From Cysteiniphilum sp. JM-1 (GTDB lineage Bacteria; Pseudomonadota; Gammaproteobacteria; Francisellales; Francisellaceae): a DNA stretch of 64,000 nucleotides. The position numbers and the translations under genes were made by a program. The stretch lies in assembly GCF_008711525.1 (NCBI RefSeq), contig NZ_VXKS01000011.1, positions 18,679 through 82,678 of the forward strand, read 5' to 3'. Under the pieces are notes generated by a model. That model saw only the letters and a list, made by a program, of their open reading frames with translations. It was not told the origin of the DNA and did no database searches. Shown here one piece after another: positions 10,731 to 21,191 of this stretch (its first letter is position 1; each line of letters begins with the position of its first letter).

Positions 10731-12247
10731 TGATAAAAGAAGATAATAAAGCCAACCTATTAGTCATTGGTGGCATTGATCCAACAGCACACGCGGGTGT
10801 GTTGCAAGATATCAAAGTAGCTAACTATTTTAAGGTAGATTGCACTGCCGTGGTATCGGCAAATACTGTGCAAAATGATCGTGATTTTATAGCGCTTAAC
10901 GTTGTTGAGGATACTGTCTTTTATGAGCAATTTACAGCTGTTGTTAATATGCACAAACCACAAGTGATTAAAAGCGGTGTGCTAGCTTCGGTTGCTCAAA
11001 TTAAAATGCTAAGTAAATTCTTGCAAGCTAATCCACAGGTGAAATATATCTGTGATCCTGTGATTGCAACAAGCTCAGGTGGCATGTTGATGAATGCGGA
11101 TATTATAAGTGCGTTAAAACAACAGCTATTGCCACTATGTTACTTATTAACACCGAATTTACCTGAAGCAGCTAGTTTGTTAAATGATGAGAATATCAAT
11201 CAAAAATCGCCTGTTGAGATTGCATACACATTAAAATCCTTATATGAAATACAACATGTCTTATTAAAAGGAGGACATGCTTTAGTCGAAAACCAAAGGG
11301 GCTGTGATTATTTGACACTTGAAGCTCAAGAAGGCGTGCATTATCAAAGCAAAGCAGTCTATGAGGGTAATATACGTGGTACGGGTTGCGCCTTGGCAAG
11401 CAGTATTGCGGCTCTTGTGGCGCAAGATGAGAAGATAACAGAAGCGATTTGTATCGCTAAATATCATCTATCACAACAGATGGATAAAGCGGTTAATGAT
11501 CTCCCTCAACTAGAGGTTAGATATTTAAGCTATTATGCTCAAGATGCCATGGATAATGTAAGTTATTTGCCAGAGATGAGTTATCAAAAAACCGAACATA
11601 AAAAGTTTCCACAAATGCAGCATCCAATAGGCTTTTATCCCGTTGTTGATCATGTTGATTGGGTGGAAAAATTGGCGAAATTAGGCGTTAGAACCATTCA
11701 GTTGCGACTAAAAGGCTTATCCCCAGATGCGTTGGAAGCTCAAATTAAAAAAGCAAATGTTATTGCTAAAGCCTATAACTTATCTTTGTTTATTAATGAT
11801 CATTGGCAATTGGCGATTAAATATGAATGTTTTGGTGTGCATTTAGGACAAGAGGATCTAGATACTGCCAATTTGCATGAGATTGCTGAAGCGGGTCTGC
11901 GTCTAGGAATCAGCACGCATAACTATGTTGAATTAGCGCGCGCATTAACACTCAAGCCTTCATATGTTGCATTAGGTCCCATTTACCCGACAACGACCAA
12001 AGAGATGAAGTTTAATGAGCAGGGATTAGATAAATTGCGTATTTGGCGTAAGCTTTGTCAAGAAACACCGCTTGTTGCTATTGGTGGAATCTTTGAGCCA
12101 CAAATGGCTGATGTCTGGCAATGTGGTGTCGATGGTGTTGCGGTTGTGAGCTACATAACCAAGACTCAAGATCTGCAAAGGGCTGTGGCAACAGCGCAAG
12201 ACTTTGAGCAGATAGCGCTGGGAAGTCATCTTGAATATAGTATATGA
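10730..12247 (+). CDS. thiDE: Bifunctional HMP/HMP-P kinase and thiamine phosphate synthase (ThiD-ThiE fusion)
   Basis: The 505-residue protein joins two consecutive steps. Residues 1 to about 260 form ThiD, a ribokinase-fold kinase that phosphorylates HMP and HMP-P (VIGGIDPTAHAGVLQDIK, CDPVIATSSGG, and the anion-hole motif GTGCALASS at about 216). Residues from about 300 form ThiE, which couples HMP-PP to thiazole phosphate (GFYPVVDHVDW, LFINDHWQLA, GVHLGQEDL, ALGPIYPTTTK, AIGGIF). A linker of about 40 residues separates them. The ATG overlaps the previous stop as TGATG. ThiD-ThiE fusions are known in other bacteria. The product, thiamine phosphate, needs ThiL, which is not in the window. 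Confidence 0.95.
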   Translation: MIKEDNKANLLVIGGIDPTAHAGVLQDIKVANYFKVDCTAVVSANTVQNDRDFIALNVVEDTVFYEQFTAVVNMHKPQVIKSGVLASVAQIKMLSKFLQANPQVKYICDPVIATSSGGMLMNADIISALKQQLLPLCYLLTPNLPEAASLLNDENINQKSPVEIAYTLKSLYEIQHVLLKGGHALVENQRGCDYLTLEAQEGVHYQSKAVYEGNIRGTGCALASSIAALVAQDEKITEAICIAKYHLSQQMDKAVNDLPQLEVRYLSYYAQDAMDNVSYLPEMSYQKTEHKKFPQMQHPIGFYPVVDHVDWVEKLAKLGVRTIQLRLKGLSPDALEAQIKKANVIAKAYNLSLFINDHWQLAIKYECFGVHLGQEDLDTANLHEIAEAGLRLGISTHNYVELARALTLKPSYVALGPIYPTTTKEMKFNEQGLDKLRIWRKLCQETPLVAIGGIFEPQMADVWQCGVDGVAVVSYITKTQDLQRAVATAQDFEQIALGSHLEYSI

Positions 12248-12292
12248 TGACATGCGTTAATAAAGATGGAAGTGGCATATCAGGAGCAAGTA

Positions 12293-13120
12293 ATGCAAGT
12301 TAAACAAGTCAAAAAAATTATTTTTACCGCCAGTGCAGCAACAGCGATGGTTTTATTTAGCAATAGTGCGTTAGCTAACCAAAAGCAATTGCGTGTTTGT
12401 ACCACAGGAGATTATCCACCATTGACATCATATGATGCAAGTACGGGAGAGTATAAAGGCTTTGCAATCAGTGTTGCAAAAGAGTTTGCGCATAAGATTC
12501 AGCGTAAAGTTGAATTTGTGCATAGTACATGGTCGACCTTAAGTGATGATCTTAAGACAAAATGTGACATCGCGATGGGTGGTATTAGTTACACACCTGA
12601 GCGTGCAAGCATGTTTTATTTATCAACGGGCGTGTTGTCGAACCAAAAAGCTCCTGTTTTTTCTAAAGCAAATGAGTCTACGTTTAAAAACCTTGCGAGC
12701 ATTGACCAAAAAGGTGTGACCGTTATTGAGAATAAAGGTGGCACAAATCAGCCTTTTGCTGAGAGCTATATTCGTAATGCTGAAGTAAAGATTTTACCAA
12801 CCAATGCAGAAGTGTATGCCTGTTTGAACAAATACCCTCAAAAGAAACTTGTTATGTTTACTGACAAAATTGAAGTGCAATACCGTGCAGATATGAAAGA
12901 TAGTGTGTTGAGTGATCACGGACTTAAATTTGATTTAAATTCTATCTCAGGCAATAAAGTCAGCCAAAAGGTTTTTATGACCAATAAAACCAAAGATGGC
13001 AAGTGGTTAATTAAGAAAATGAACAGCTTTTATAAGCATCATAAAAAAGACTTTAACACGTGGTATCAAGATGCCTTAAAAATGCAATATCCTGCAGTGA
13101 AGGCGAGTTGCCCATTTTAG
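12293..13120 (+). CDS. Periplasmic solute-binding-fold protein, cyclohexadienyl dehydratase (PheC)-like
   Basis: This 275-residue exported protein begins with a signal peptide ending near SNSALA. The mature part is a family-3 solute-binding fold: LRVCTTGDYPPLTS, FDIAMGGISYTPERAS-like segments and VIENKGGTNQPFAE. These closely resemble PheC, a periplasmic enzyme that converts prephenate or arogenate to phenylpyruvate or phenylalanine, and differ from ordinary amino-acid binders. The start at 12293 has AGGAG 7 nt upstream; 12266 would break the signal peptide. No ABC permease follows. It lies 45 nt after the thiamine genes, so it may share their transcript. Whether it is an enzyme or a binding protein is not settled by sequence. 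Confidence 0.7.
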   Translation: MQVKQVKKIIFTASAATAMVLFSNSALANQKQLRVCTTGDYPPLTSYDASTGEYKGFAISVAKEFAHKIQRKVEFVHSTWSTLSDDLKTKCDIAMGGISYTPERASMFYLSTGVLSNQKAPVFSKANESTFKNLASIDQKGVTVIENKGGTNQPFAESYIRNAEVKILPTNAEVYACLNKYPQKKLVMFTDKIEVQYRADMKDSVLSDHGLKFDLNSISGNKVSQKVFMTNKTKDGKWLIKKMNSFYKHHKKDFNTWYQDALKMQYPAVKASCPF

Positions 13121-13143
13121 TGTTTTAGATCATAGGATAAATA

Positions 13144-13929
13144 ATGGATTATCAGAAAATTATCGATGAATACCCGCAAGAATATTGTTCATTACTTGAG
13201 CTTTGCTATGGTGAGGGCATGATGTCAGAAGGCGGGAGTGAAGCTATTGATCAGCTTTTTTCAGGTGTTGATTTATACAATAAAAAAGTATTAGAAATTG
13301 GCTTTGGTCAAGGCGGTTTGGCACAGTATATTTCAAGTAAATATCCAAGTATTGATTATCATGGTGTTGAGATTAATGCCGATATGGTTAAGCATGCAAA
13401 TAAACATTACAAGAAACCAAACACGCATTTCTATCACTTAGAAAACCCTGATGTTTTGCCCTTTTCAGAGCTAAGCTTTGATCTGATATTTTCCAAAGGA
13501 GTATTGGTGCATTTGGATAATAAACTACCATTATTTACAGAAATACATCGTGTTTGTAAAAAAGATGGGCTGTTTATTGTGAATGACTGGTTAAGTCCAG
13601 ATGGGGCAGGGTTTGGAGAACTTGTCGATAAAATGTGTGAGCTTGAAGGGTTAACGCTTTATCCAACAACTATGACCCAATATGTTGAAGTATTAACAGC
13701 GGCGGGGTTTTTAGTGGAGTCGATGACTGGTGAAAATAAAGCGTATGCACAATATAATGCAGATGTTGTGACACGTTTGCAGCAACAAGCAATAAAGCAA
13801 CAATTTCTAGCAACATATAGTGAAGAAGAATATCAAGAATGTATTGATGCCTATGGCTGGATTTCACAGGCTTTCGCACAGGAGAGTTTGTTATTGAGAC
13901 ATTTTGTAAGTAGGAAAACCAAGCAATGA
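13144..13929 (+). CDS. Class I SAM-dependent methyltransferase
   Basis: The 261-residue protein has a Rossmann methyltransferase core. Motif I is VLEIGFGQGGLAQY at about residues 45-58, the acidic ribose-binding residue is in YHGVEINADM, and SFDLIFSKGVLVHL is the motif IV region. The C-terminal third resembles the UbiE/phosphoethanolamine methyltransferase type, with a LYPTTMTQYVEVLTAAGF segment. The substrate cannot be read from sequence. It sits 23 nt after the PheC-like gene and overlaps upp by 4 nt, so all three are probably co-transcribed. Confidence 0.85.
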   Translation: MDYQKIIDEYPQEYCSLLELCYGEGMMSEGGSEAIDQLFSGVDLYNKKVLEIGFGQGGLAQYISSKYPSIDYHGVEINADMVKHANKHYKKPNTHFYHLENPDVLPFSELSFDLIFSKGVLVHLDNKLPLFTEIHRVCKKDGLFIVNDWLSPDGAGFGELVDKMCELEGLTLYPTTMTQYVEVLTAAGFLVESMTGENKAYAQYNADVVTRLQQQAIKQQFLATYSEEEYQECIDAYGWISQAFAQESLLLRHFVSRKTKQ

Positions 13930-14552
13930 AAACTCATGAAATTGTACATCCGGTTGTGCAGCATAAATTAAGCCTATTAAGGGATGAGTCGACTTCAAGT
14001 CGTGACTTTAGAATGATCACTAGCGAGCTTGCCATGCTGTTATGTTATGAAGCATTAAGTGACCTGATGGTTGAAGAGGAAATTATTGAGCATTGGCAGG
14101 GGCGGCTTGCAGTGCCTATGCTTAAAAAGCCATTGCCGACTTTTTGCCCGATACTGCGTGCAGGACTTGGTATGTTAGATGGTGCGTTATCTTTATTACC
14201 GAATGCGCCAGTGACAATGATCGGTGTTGAGCGTGATGAAGAGACTGCTGAGCCGCGCGAGTATTACTTCAAAGCATGTGTTGATATTAATAAACGCATT
14301 GCGGTCATTCTCGATCCAATGCTTGCCACTGCCGGATCAATCAATAAGACGATTTCACTGCTTAAATCCGCAGGATGCAAGCATTTTATTGTGGTGACGC
14401 TATTATCCTCACCAGAGGGTATTAGGGCTCTTGAGAAAGCGCATCCCGAGGTTGAGCTTTATACCGCTTCAATTGATCAATGCTTGAATGAAAAAGCCTA
14501 TATTATCCCTGGACTTGGTGATGCAGGTGATAAAATTTTTGCAACCAAATGA
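13926..14552 (+). CDS. upp: Uracil phosphoribosyltransferase
   Basis: Upp salvages uracil by joining it to PRPP to form UMP. The protein has 208 residues, the usual length. It shows the N-terminal HPVVQHKLSLLRD typical of the family, RAGLGMLDG, and the PRPP-binding loop ILDPMLATAGSINKTI. The C-terminal uracil-binding part reads YIIPGLGDAGDKIFATK. The start overlaps the methyltransferase stop by 4 nt, an uncommon pairing. No uraA transporter gene follows. Confidence 0.97.
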   Translation: MKTHEIVHPVVQHKLSLLRDESTSSRDFRMITSELAMLLCYEALSDLMVEEEIIEHWQGRLAVPMLKKPLPTFCPILRAGLGMLDGALSLLPNAPVTMIGVERDEETAEPREYYFKACVDINKRIAVILDPMLATAGSINKTISLLKSAGCKHFIVVTLLSSPEGIRALEKAHPEVELYTASIDQCLNEKAYIIPGLGDAGDKIFATK

Positions 14553-14627
14553 TATTTACAAGCGATGACATCAATTTTATGGCATGATATAGCCCAAATT
14601 ATCAAAGCATAATGCAAAGGAAAAGTT

Positions 14628-16205
14628 ATGTTGGTCGGACTGATCATTGCCGCCTTTATATTGGGTCTTATTATTGGGTTTTTATTCGTCAAAGTTTCAA
14701 GCAAATCACAACAAGTGAAGTTAAAAGCGCTTGAAGAGCAATTGCCGCAAATTGAGGCGCTACTTCAGGATAAAGAGAGTCAACTGCAGCAAAGCCAGCA
14801 GCAAAACTTGGTATTGACAACAGATCATAAGCATTACCAAGAGCAAGAAAGGCGCTTAAGCCAGGAACTCAGTATGACAAAACAAAAGTTTGAGATTCGC
14901 AGTGAGGAAGTGCTCAAGCTGCAAAATAAACTTGCCAGTGATGAAGTCAAGATTGATTCGTTAGCTAAAGATGGCGAGCGCTTGATAGTTGAGCTTAGTA
15001 AACTCTCAGCTAAGCATGATGGCTTACTTGCTAAAGTTGATCATTTAACTGAGGAAAAATCAGCACTTCAGGCGGAGCGCTCAAAATTCTTAAAACACAT
15101 TGAAGCACAAGAGCAAAACGCGCAGGAAAAAATTGCACTACTAGAGAATGCTAAAAAGAGTTTGACGGAACAGTTTGAGAATTTGGCAAATCGCATTTTT
15201 GAAGAAAAGGGCGAGAAGTTTGCCAATCAGAATAAAGTCAATTTGGCAGAAGTATTACAGCCTTTTAAAAATGATATTAACGAGTTTAAAAAGAAAGTTG
15301 ATGATGTTTATGTGCATGAGGCAAAAGAGCGTGCTTCATTGCAAAAAGAAGTCAATAAGCTGTTTGAATTAAACCAAGAGATGAACAAAGAAGCGAAAAA
15401 TCTTACCAAAGCGCTTAAAGGTGATAAGAAACTGCAAGGCGATTGGGGAGAGGTGGTGCTTGAGCGCGTGCTTGAATCATCAGGTCTACGCAAAGGTCAT
15501 GAATATGATGTGCAGACAAGCTTCAAAGCAAGTGATGATGAGGATAATACCAAAGTCATGCGCCCTGATGCAATCGTTCACTTGCCAGATGGCAAAGACG
15601 TCATTATCGATGCTAAGGTTTCCTTGGTAAGTTATGATGCCTATACGCGTGCTGATAGTGATAGCTCAAAACAAGAGTATCTTAAGAAGCATATTGACGC
15701 TATTCGTCAGCATATTGCATTGTTGTCATCTAAAAACTACGAGCGTTTATCACAGGTTAATTCATTGGATTTTATTTTGATGTTTATGCCAATTGAAGCA
15801 GCTTTTGTAGTGGCATTTCAGCATGATGATAGCTTGTTTCAAGAAGCCTTTAAAAAGCGCATTATTATCGTAACACCAACGACCTTATTGGCAACCTTAG
15901 GCACTATTCGTAACACATGGAAATATGAAAGCTTAAACAAAAACGCGAGTGACATCACCGAGCGCGCAACTAAGATGCTCGATAAATTCCGTGGTTTTGT
16001 CGAAGACGTTGAAACACTTGGTAAGCAGTTAGATAAAACCAAAGAGACTTATGATGGTGCGTTGAACAAGCTAACCAAAGGAAGAGGCAACTTAATCTCC
16101 CAAGCCGTGCAACTCGAAAATATGGGGGTGCATATGAAAAAGTCATTACCGCAAGATATTGTTGAGCAATCAGAACTGGAGTTGTCACAACATGAAGATA
16201 AGTAA
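14628..16205 (+). CDS. rmuC: DNA recombination protein RmuC
   Basis: This 525-residue protein has one N-terminal membrane helix (about residues 3-22), then a long coiled coil (about 25-240, rich in Q, E, K and L), then the RmuC domain. The domain contains GDWGEVVLERVLE, MRPDAIVHLPDGKDVIIDAKVSL and FMPIEAAFV. RmuC limits inversions at short inverted repeats in E. coli and has a predicted PD-(D/E)XK-like nuclease core; the DAIVHLP..IDAK segment fits that. The gene has a good RBS (AAAGGAAAAG). Its end overlaps the next gene by 14 nt. Confidence 0.93.
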   Translation: MLVGLIIAAFILGLIIGFLFVKVSSKSQQVKLKALEEQLPQIEALLQDKESQLQQSQQQNLVLTTDHKHYQEQERRLSQELSMTKQKFEIRSEEVLKLQNKLASDEVKIDSLAKDGERLIVELSKLSAKHDGLLAKVDHLTEEKSALQAERSKFLKHIEAQEQNAQEKIALLENAKKSLTEQFENLANRIFEEKGEKFANQNKVNLAEVLQPFKNDINEFKKKVDDVYVHEAKERASLQKEVNKLFELNQEMNKEAKNLTKALKGDKKLQGDWGEVVLERVLESSGLRKGHEYDVQTSFKASDDEDNTKVMRPDAIVHLPDGKDVIIDAKVSLVSYDAYTRADSDSSKQEYLKKHIDAIRQHIALLSSKNYERLSQVNSLDFILMFMPIEAAFVVAFQHDDSLFQEAFKKRIIIVTPTTLLATLGTIRNTWKYESLNKNASDITERATKMLDKFRGFVEDVETLGKQLDKTKETYDGALNKLTKGRGNLISQAVQLENMGVHMKKSLPQDIVEQSELELSQHEDK

Positions 16206-18066
16206 ATTTATTGCCCATAGAGGGGCGAATAAAATTGCGCCTGAAAATACGATGTTGGCATTTGAAAAGGCCTATCAAGCAGGAGCGCGCTGGATTGAGT
16301 TGGATGTACAGTTAAGTGCTGATAATATGCTTTTTATTTTTCATGATAATAATGCTAAGAAGCTTACAGGGTTAGATGTTGATCTAACGAGTCAAACTTG
16401 GACTGATATTAGTGAGCTTCATGTATTAAACGATCGCTTCCCAGAGGTGCATGCCAAGATCCCAACGATGGATGAATATTTAGCTTGGATGGCAACTAAA
16501 TCGGATCTATATACCAATATTGAGATTAAGGTCAAAGCTGAGTTTGATGCTGCTTATGAAGAGCGTTTAGTTAAGAGTTTACTAGATCTTGTTGAGCGTT
16601 ACCCGCAATTATATTCACGTATCTTGTTATCGAGCTTTTCAGAGTACGTCTTAGCGCAATTGGCTGAAAGTAAAATAAAACTGGCATGTGAATTTTTGCT
16701 TGAGGTTGAAGATTGGCAGCGTGAAGAGCATAGTGTTTTTACTGAAACAAAGAAGAAGTTTGATCAGTGGGGCTGTATCGCTCTAGGTATTAATAGTACT
16801 GTACTTAATCGTGAGCGTATTGCGCAATTAAAAGAAGCTTTTCACACCGTGTTGGTTTATTCGATTGGCTCATTACCGGATGAAGAAATTCATAAGTTAC
16901 TTAACGAGGGTGCTGATAGTGTATTTATCGATAGTATGACTGCGTTGCAATCTGACATAAAGCGCATTGGTTTTTTAGCAACGGGTGATGAGATCACCAC
17001 CGGTGATGTCATTAATACCAATACCCCTAAGTTAGCTGAAAAGCTATATGAATATGGCTTTCAGCCAGGGTTACATCTAGCCTGTTTTGATGTTAAAGAG
17101 AAGCTCAAAACAAGTCTTCGGTTTTTGCTGCAAGAGCATGATGTTGTTATTACAGTGGGTGGTTTGGGACCTACTGAAGATGATAAGACCTGCGAGGCGA
17201 TTGCCGAAGTTTTTAATAAATCGTTAGTGTTTAATGAAGATTCTTGGCAGCGAATTTTCACGCGTATTTCCAGTCGCTTTGCAACTGTGCCTGAGAATAA
17301 CAAGAAACAGGCGTATTTCCCCGAAGGTGCGGAGGTACTTGTTAATGCGCAAGGTACAGCGGATGGTTGTTATATCAATGCTGATAATAGGCATTTATTT
17401 ATGCTGCCGGGACCGCCACATGAATGTTTACCGATGTTTGATCAAGAGGTTTTACCCAGACTGCTTCATTTGAAGCTACATAACACGCCGGTACGCTATC
17501 AATGGCAATTATTGGGCGCTTCAGAGGCGCATATTGCCAAGATGTTAAGTCCATTGGCTGCTGAATATCAGCTAGAGCTTGGTTATCGCGCAGCATATCC
17601 ATATCTTGAGGTTAAGCTGCATGTCACGACCGCACAGGATGTGTCGTTACTCGCTCATGAGATTACCAAAGTGGTTGAGCCGTTTTTAGCAACAACGACT
17701 AAGCAACATGCTAGTGAAGTGCTCAAAACTTATCTTAAAACAGGTGAAGTGAGTCTAAGCATGCAAAAGGATGTCACCAAAGGTTATGTATACAGTCATT
17801 TAGCACAATTGATGCCAGTCACTGAAACTAAGCCAAAGTTAAGTGTGCAGTTGCAAACCAATGGCATGCTTGGCTTTTGGAGCAAAAGCGCACACTTGGT
17901 TGATGATCTGTCTTTAGTCATTAAGGCGCATGATCATGTTAAAAATAGAAGCTTTGAACAAGAGCATCATGTGCGTTTTAGCAATAAAGGTAAGCATAGT
18001 TTTCAATTTATATATGAGTGGATTTGTGCGCAAGTTTTACATGTTATTCAAAAAGAGGGGATTTAA
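16192..18066 (+). CDS. Glycerophosphodiester phosphodiesterase fused to a CinA-like domain
   Basis: The 624-residue protein joins two domains seldom seen together. Residues 1 to about 245 form a GDPD/UgpQ-type phosphodiesterase: AHRGANKIAPENT with the catalytic His, then ELDVQLSADN, FHDNN and IEIKVK, all metal or catalytic sites. From about 256 a CinA/MoCF-type domain begins: GFLATGDEITTGDVINTNTP, VVITVGGLGPTEDDKT and LPGPPHECLPMF. The last 120 residues align loosely with the PncC/CinA-C amidase domain, but its catalytic GESCTGG motif is missing. The start at 16192 lies inside rmuC; an upstream ATG at 16159 would add 11 unrelated residues. GDPD frees sn-glycerol 3-phosphate; the CinA part may act on pyridine nucleotides. 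Confidence 0.88.
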   Translation: MKISKFIAHRGANKIAPENTMLAFEKAYQAGARWIELDVQLSADNMLFIFHDNNAKKLTGLDVDLTSQTWTDISELHVLNDRFPEVHAKIPTMDEYLAWMATKSDLYTNIEIKVKAEFDAAYEERLVKSLLDLVERYPQLYSRILLSSFSEYVLAQLAESKIKLACEFLLEVEDWQREEHSVFTETKKKFDQWGCIALGINSTVLNRERIAQLKEAFHTVLVYSIGSLPDEEIHKLLNEGADSVFIDSMTALQSDIKRIGFLATGDEITTGDVINTNTPKLAEKLYEYGFQPGLHLACFDVKEKLKTSLRFLLQEHDVVITVGGLGPTEDDKTCEAIAEVFNKSLVFNEDSWQRIFTRISSRFATVPENNKKQAYFPEGAEVLVNAQGTADGCYINADNRHLFMLPGPPHECLPMFDQEVLPRLLHLKLHNTPVRYQWQLLGASEAHIAKMLSPLAAEYQLELGYRAAYPYLEVKLHVTTAQDVSLLAHEITKVVEPFLATTTKQHASEVLKTYLKTGEVSLSMQKDVTKGYVYSHLAQLMPVTETKPKLSVQLQTNGMLGFWSKSAHLVDDLSLVIKAHDHVKNRSFEQEHHVRFSNKGKHSFQFIYEWICAQVLHVIQKEGI

Positions 18067-18069
18067 AGG

Positions 18070-18558
18070 ATGAGTAAACCATTAGTTGGCGTCGTTATGG
18101 GCTCAAAGTCTGATTGGGAAACAATGCAAAATACCACAGAAACCTTAAAGAAATTGGGTATTCCTTATGAGGTGCAAGTTGTTTCAGCGCATCGCACGCC
18201 TGATTTATTATTTAGCTATGCGGAAACAGCTGAGCAGAAAGGACTAAAAGCAATTATTGCAGGTGCCGGAGGAGCGGCGCACCTACCAGGCATGCTTGCA
18301 GCGAAAACGCATATCCCTGTGCTTGGGGTGCCGGTGCAATCCAAAGCTTTATCGGGACAAGATTCATTGTTATCTATTGTGCAAATGCCAGCAGGCATTC
18401 CGGTGGCAACATTTGCCATTGGGCGTGCTGGTGCTGTCAATGCCGCTTTGTTTGCATGCAGTATATTGGCTGTTGAGCATCATGAATATAATGAGGCAAT
18501 CAAACAATATCGTCAGGCACAGACGGATAGTGTGTTAAGAGATACAGCTTTAGAATAA
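18070..18558 (+). CDS. purE: N5-carboxyaminoimidazole ribonucleotide mutase
   Basis: PurE class I moves the carboxyl group of N5-CAIR to give CAIR in purine synthesis. The 162-residue protein has [12 protein letters not shown] at the start, SAHRTPD, and [14 protein letters not shown] with the catalytic His. It lies 3 nt after the GDPD-CinA gene. purK, its usual partner, is not adjacent, so it must be elsewhere if the pathway is complete. Confidence 0.97.
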   Translation: MSKPLVGVVMGSKSDWETMQNTTETLKKLGIPYEVQVVSAHRTPDLLFSYAETAEQKGLKAIIAGAGGAAHLPGMLAAKTHIPVLGVPVQSKALSGQDSLLSIVQMPAGIPVATFAIGRAGAVNAALFACSILAVEHHEYNEAIKQYRQAQTDSVLRDTALE

Positions 18559-18611
18559 TTTGCTATACTCGATCGTGCTGATTAAGTAAACGTTAAACAT
18601 AGGAGTTGAAA

Positions 18612-18896
18612 ATGATGAATAAAAAAAGTCTACTGAGCTTAAGCGCGCTGGCAGCAGCTGGCTTGTTGTTGGCAGGATGTGCGACAAAAACAGTATATCT
18701 CACGCCGGATCAATATTGTCAAACTGAAACCTTACAATCCTATACAGTGAAAAAAGGTGATAGTTTAAGCAAGATTGCTAAAGCGAATAATACGACTGAA
18801 AGCTGCATCAAATCATTGAATCATTTGAAAGGAAACGTGATTAGCCCAGAGCAAAAACTCTATCTTCCTGTCGTACCTAAGAGTAGCTGGATTTAA
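18612..18896 (+). CDS. LysM-domain lipoprotein
   Basis: This is a small exported protein of 94 residues. The N-terminal signal ends in a lipobox, LLAGC, with Cys23 as the predicted lipidation site. A single LysM domain follows (SYTVKKGDSLSKIA, then ISPEQKLYLP), the usual peptidoglycan-binding module. It should be anchored to a membrane and touch the cell wall. The ATG at 18612 has AGGAG 6 nt upstream. It is convergent with ilvC, leaving only 6 nt between them. The two Cys within the LysM region might form a disulfide. Confidence 0.85.
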   Translation: MMNKKSLLSLSALAAAGLLLAGCATKTVYLTPDQYCQTETLQSYTVKKGDSLSKIAKANNTTESCIKSLNHLKGNVISPEQKLYLPVVPKSSWI

Positions 18897-18902
18897 TTGG
18901 TA

Positions 18903-20375
<1,473 letters not shown>

Positions 20376-20577
20376 TTACCTCATTGTTTTTAGTGTTTCT
20401 AATAATTAAAAATAAAAATTCGCCGATAAACTTATTGTGCTATAAAGTTTGTGTTGAAATAAAGTGAATTATCATCAATTATATATTGCGTATTTTGCAA
20501 TAATCACGACGATTAAGGTTTATTGTGACTGAAAATGTATTGTTTTTAGATAAATATTATAAAAATTAAAAAAATAC

Positions 20578-20606
20578 TTGACCTTTGTTCTGCTTAAGTA
20601 AATAAT
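20578..20606 (+). promoter_or_regulatory. Sigma-70 type promoter for the ABC transporter leader
   Basis: TTGACC (20578-20583) and AATAAT (20601-20606) are separated by 17 bases, close to the consensus. Transcription from here would give a leader of about 580 nt before the permease start at 21192. Confidence 0.6.
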
Positions 20607-20683
20607 GCGCGACAGAACCAAATAGTGTTCCCCGATATGTGGGCACATGTGACCCTCCCCAACATGATATTAAGGAGCTAAAC

Positions 20684-20722
20684 ATGATAACTTTTCACTC
20701 ACTTCAACCACCCAGTTGTTGA
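20684..20722 (+). CDS. Possible 12-residue leader peptide upstream of the ABC permease
   Basis: A short frame, MITFHSLQPPSC, follows a strong ribosome binding site (AAGGAG, 7 nt before the ATG). The Pro-Pro-Ser-Cys end can slow ribosomes, and the stop codon lies in a region that can fold (CAACCACCCAGTTG, with a second GTTGG at 20731-20735). It sits about 470 nt before the permease. A role as a regulatory leader peptide is a guess based on the RBS and position; chance cannot be excluded. Confidence 0.4.
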   Translation: MITFHSLQPPSC

Positions 20723-21191
20723 TCTTTTGCAGTTGGAGATAAATAGATTATTTCTATAGCTGTTTCATTAATACTTTTATATTTGATTGACTGCGTTTAT
20801 AGTTTCTGACATCCGTCGCAAAATGAGTTATGCCATCTGTTATCTCGCCTCTTGCGGGAGAGATCGTATAGCCTAAGCCGTACTGGTGGTGGGTAGTTGT
20901 AACCCAGTTTGTTTTTCGTTAGTTTTGATAAATGCCAAATAGAAAGTATTCATCAAATAGTTGTAACTCCAATGCTGTAATACCAAGATAGCTCAGTCAC
21001 TCGGATAATATATTATACATAGATGTGTAATGTATTTATTCTGTGGTATGTTGCGTTATTATTGAAATATTTAGCAATAAAAACAGCTGTGTTTATGCCT
21101 TATTGGTATTCTCAATCTGTTGTCTAGTGCTTGGTTTATAAGATTAAAAAATAAAAGAAATATATTAAGTTAATGAATTAAGGTGTAAGTT

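Noticed and set aside
20800..20920. Known riboswitch (Mg, Mn, lysine, cobalamin or SAM type) in the ABC leader
   Set aside because: None of the consensus blocks I know could be found.
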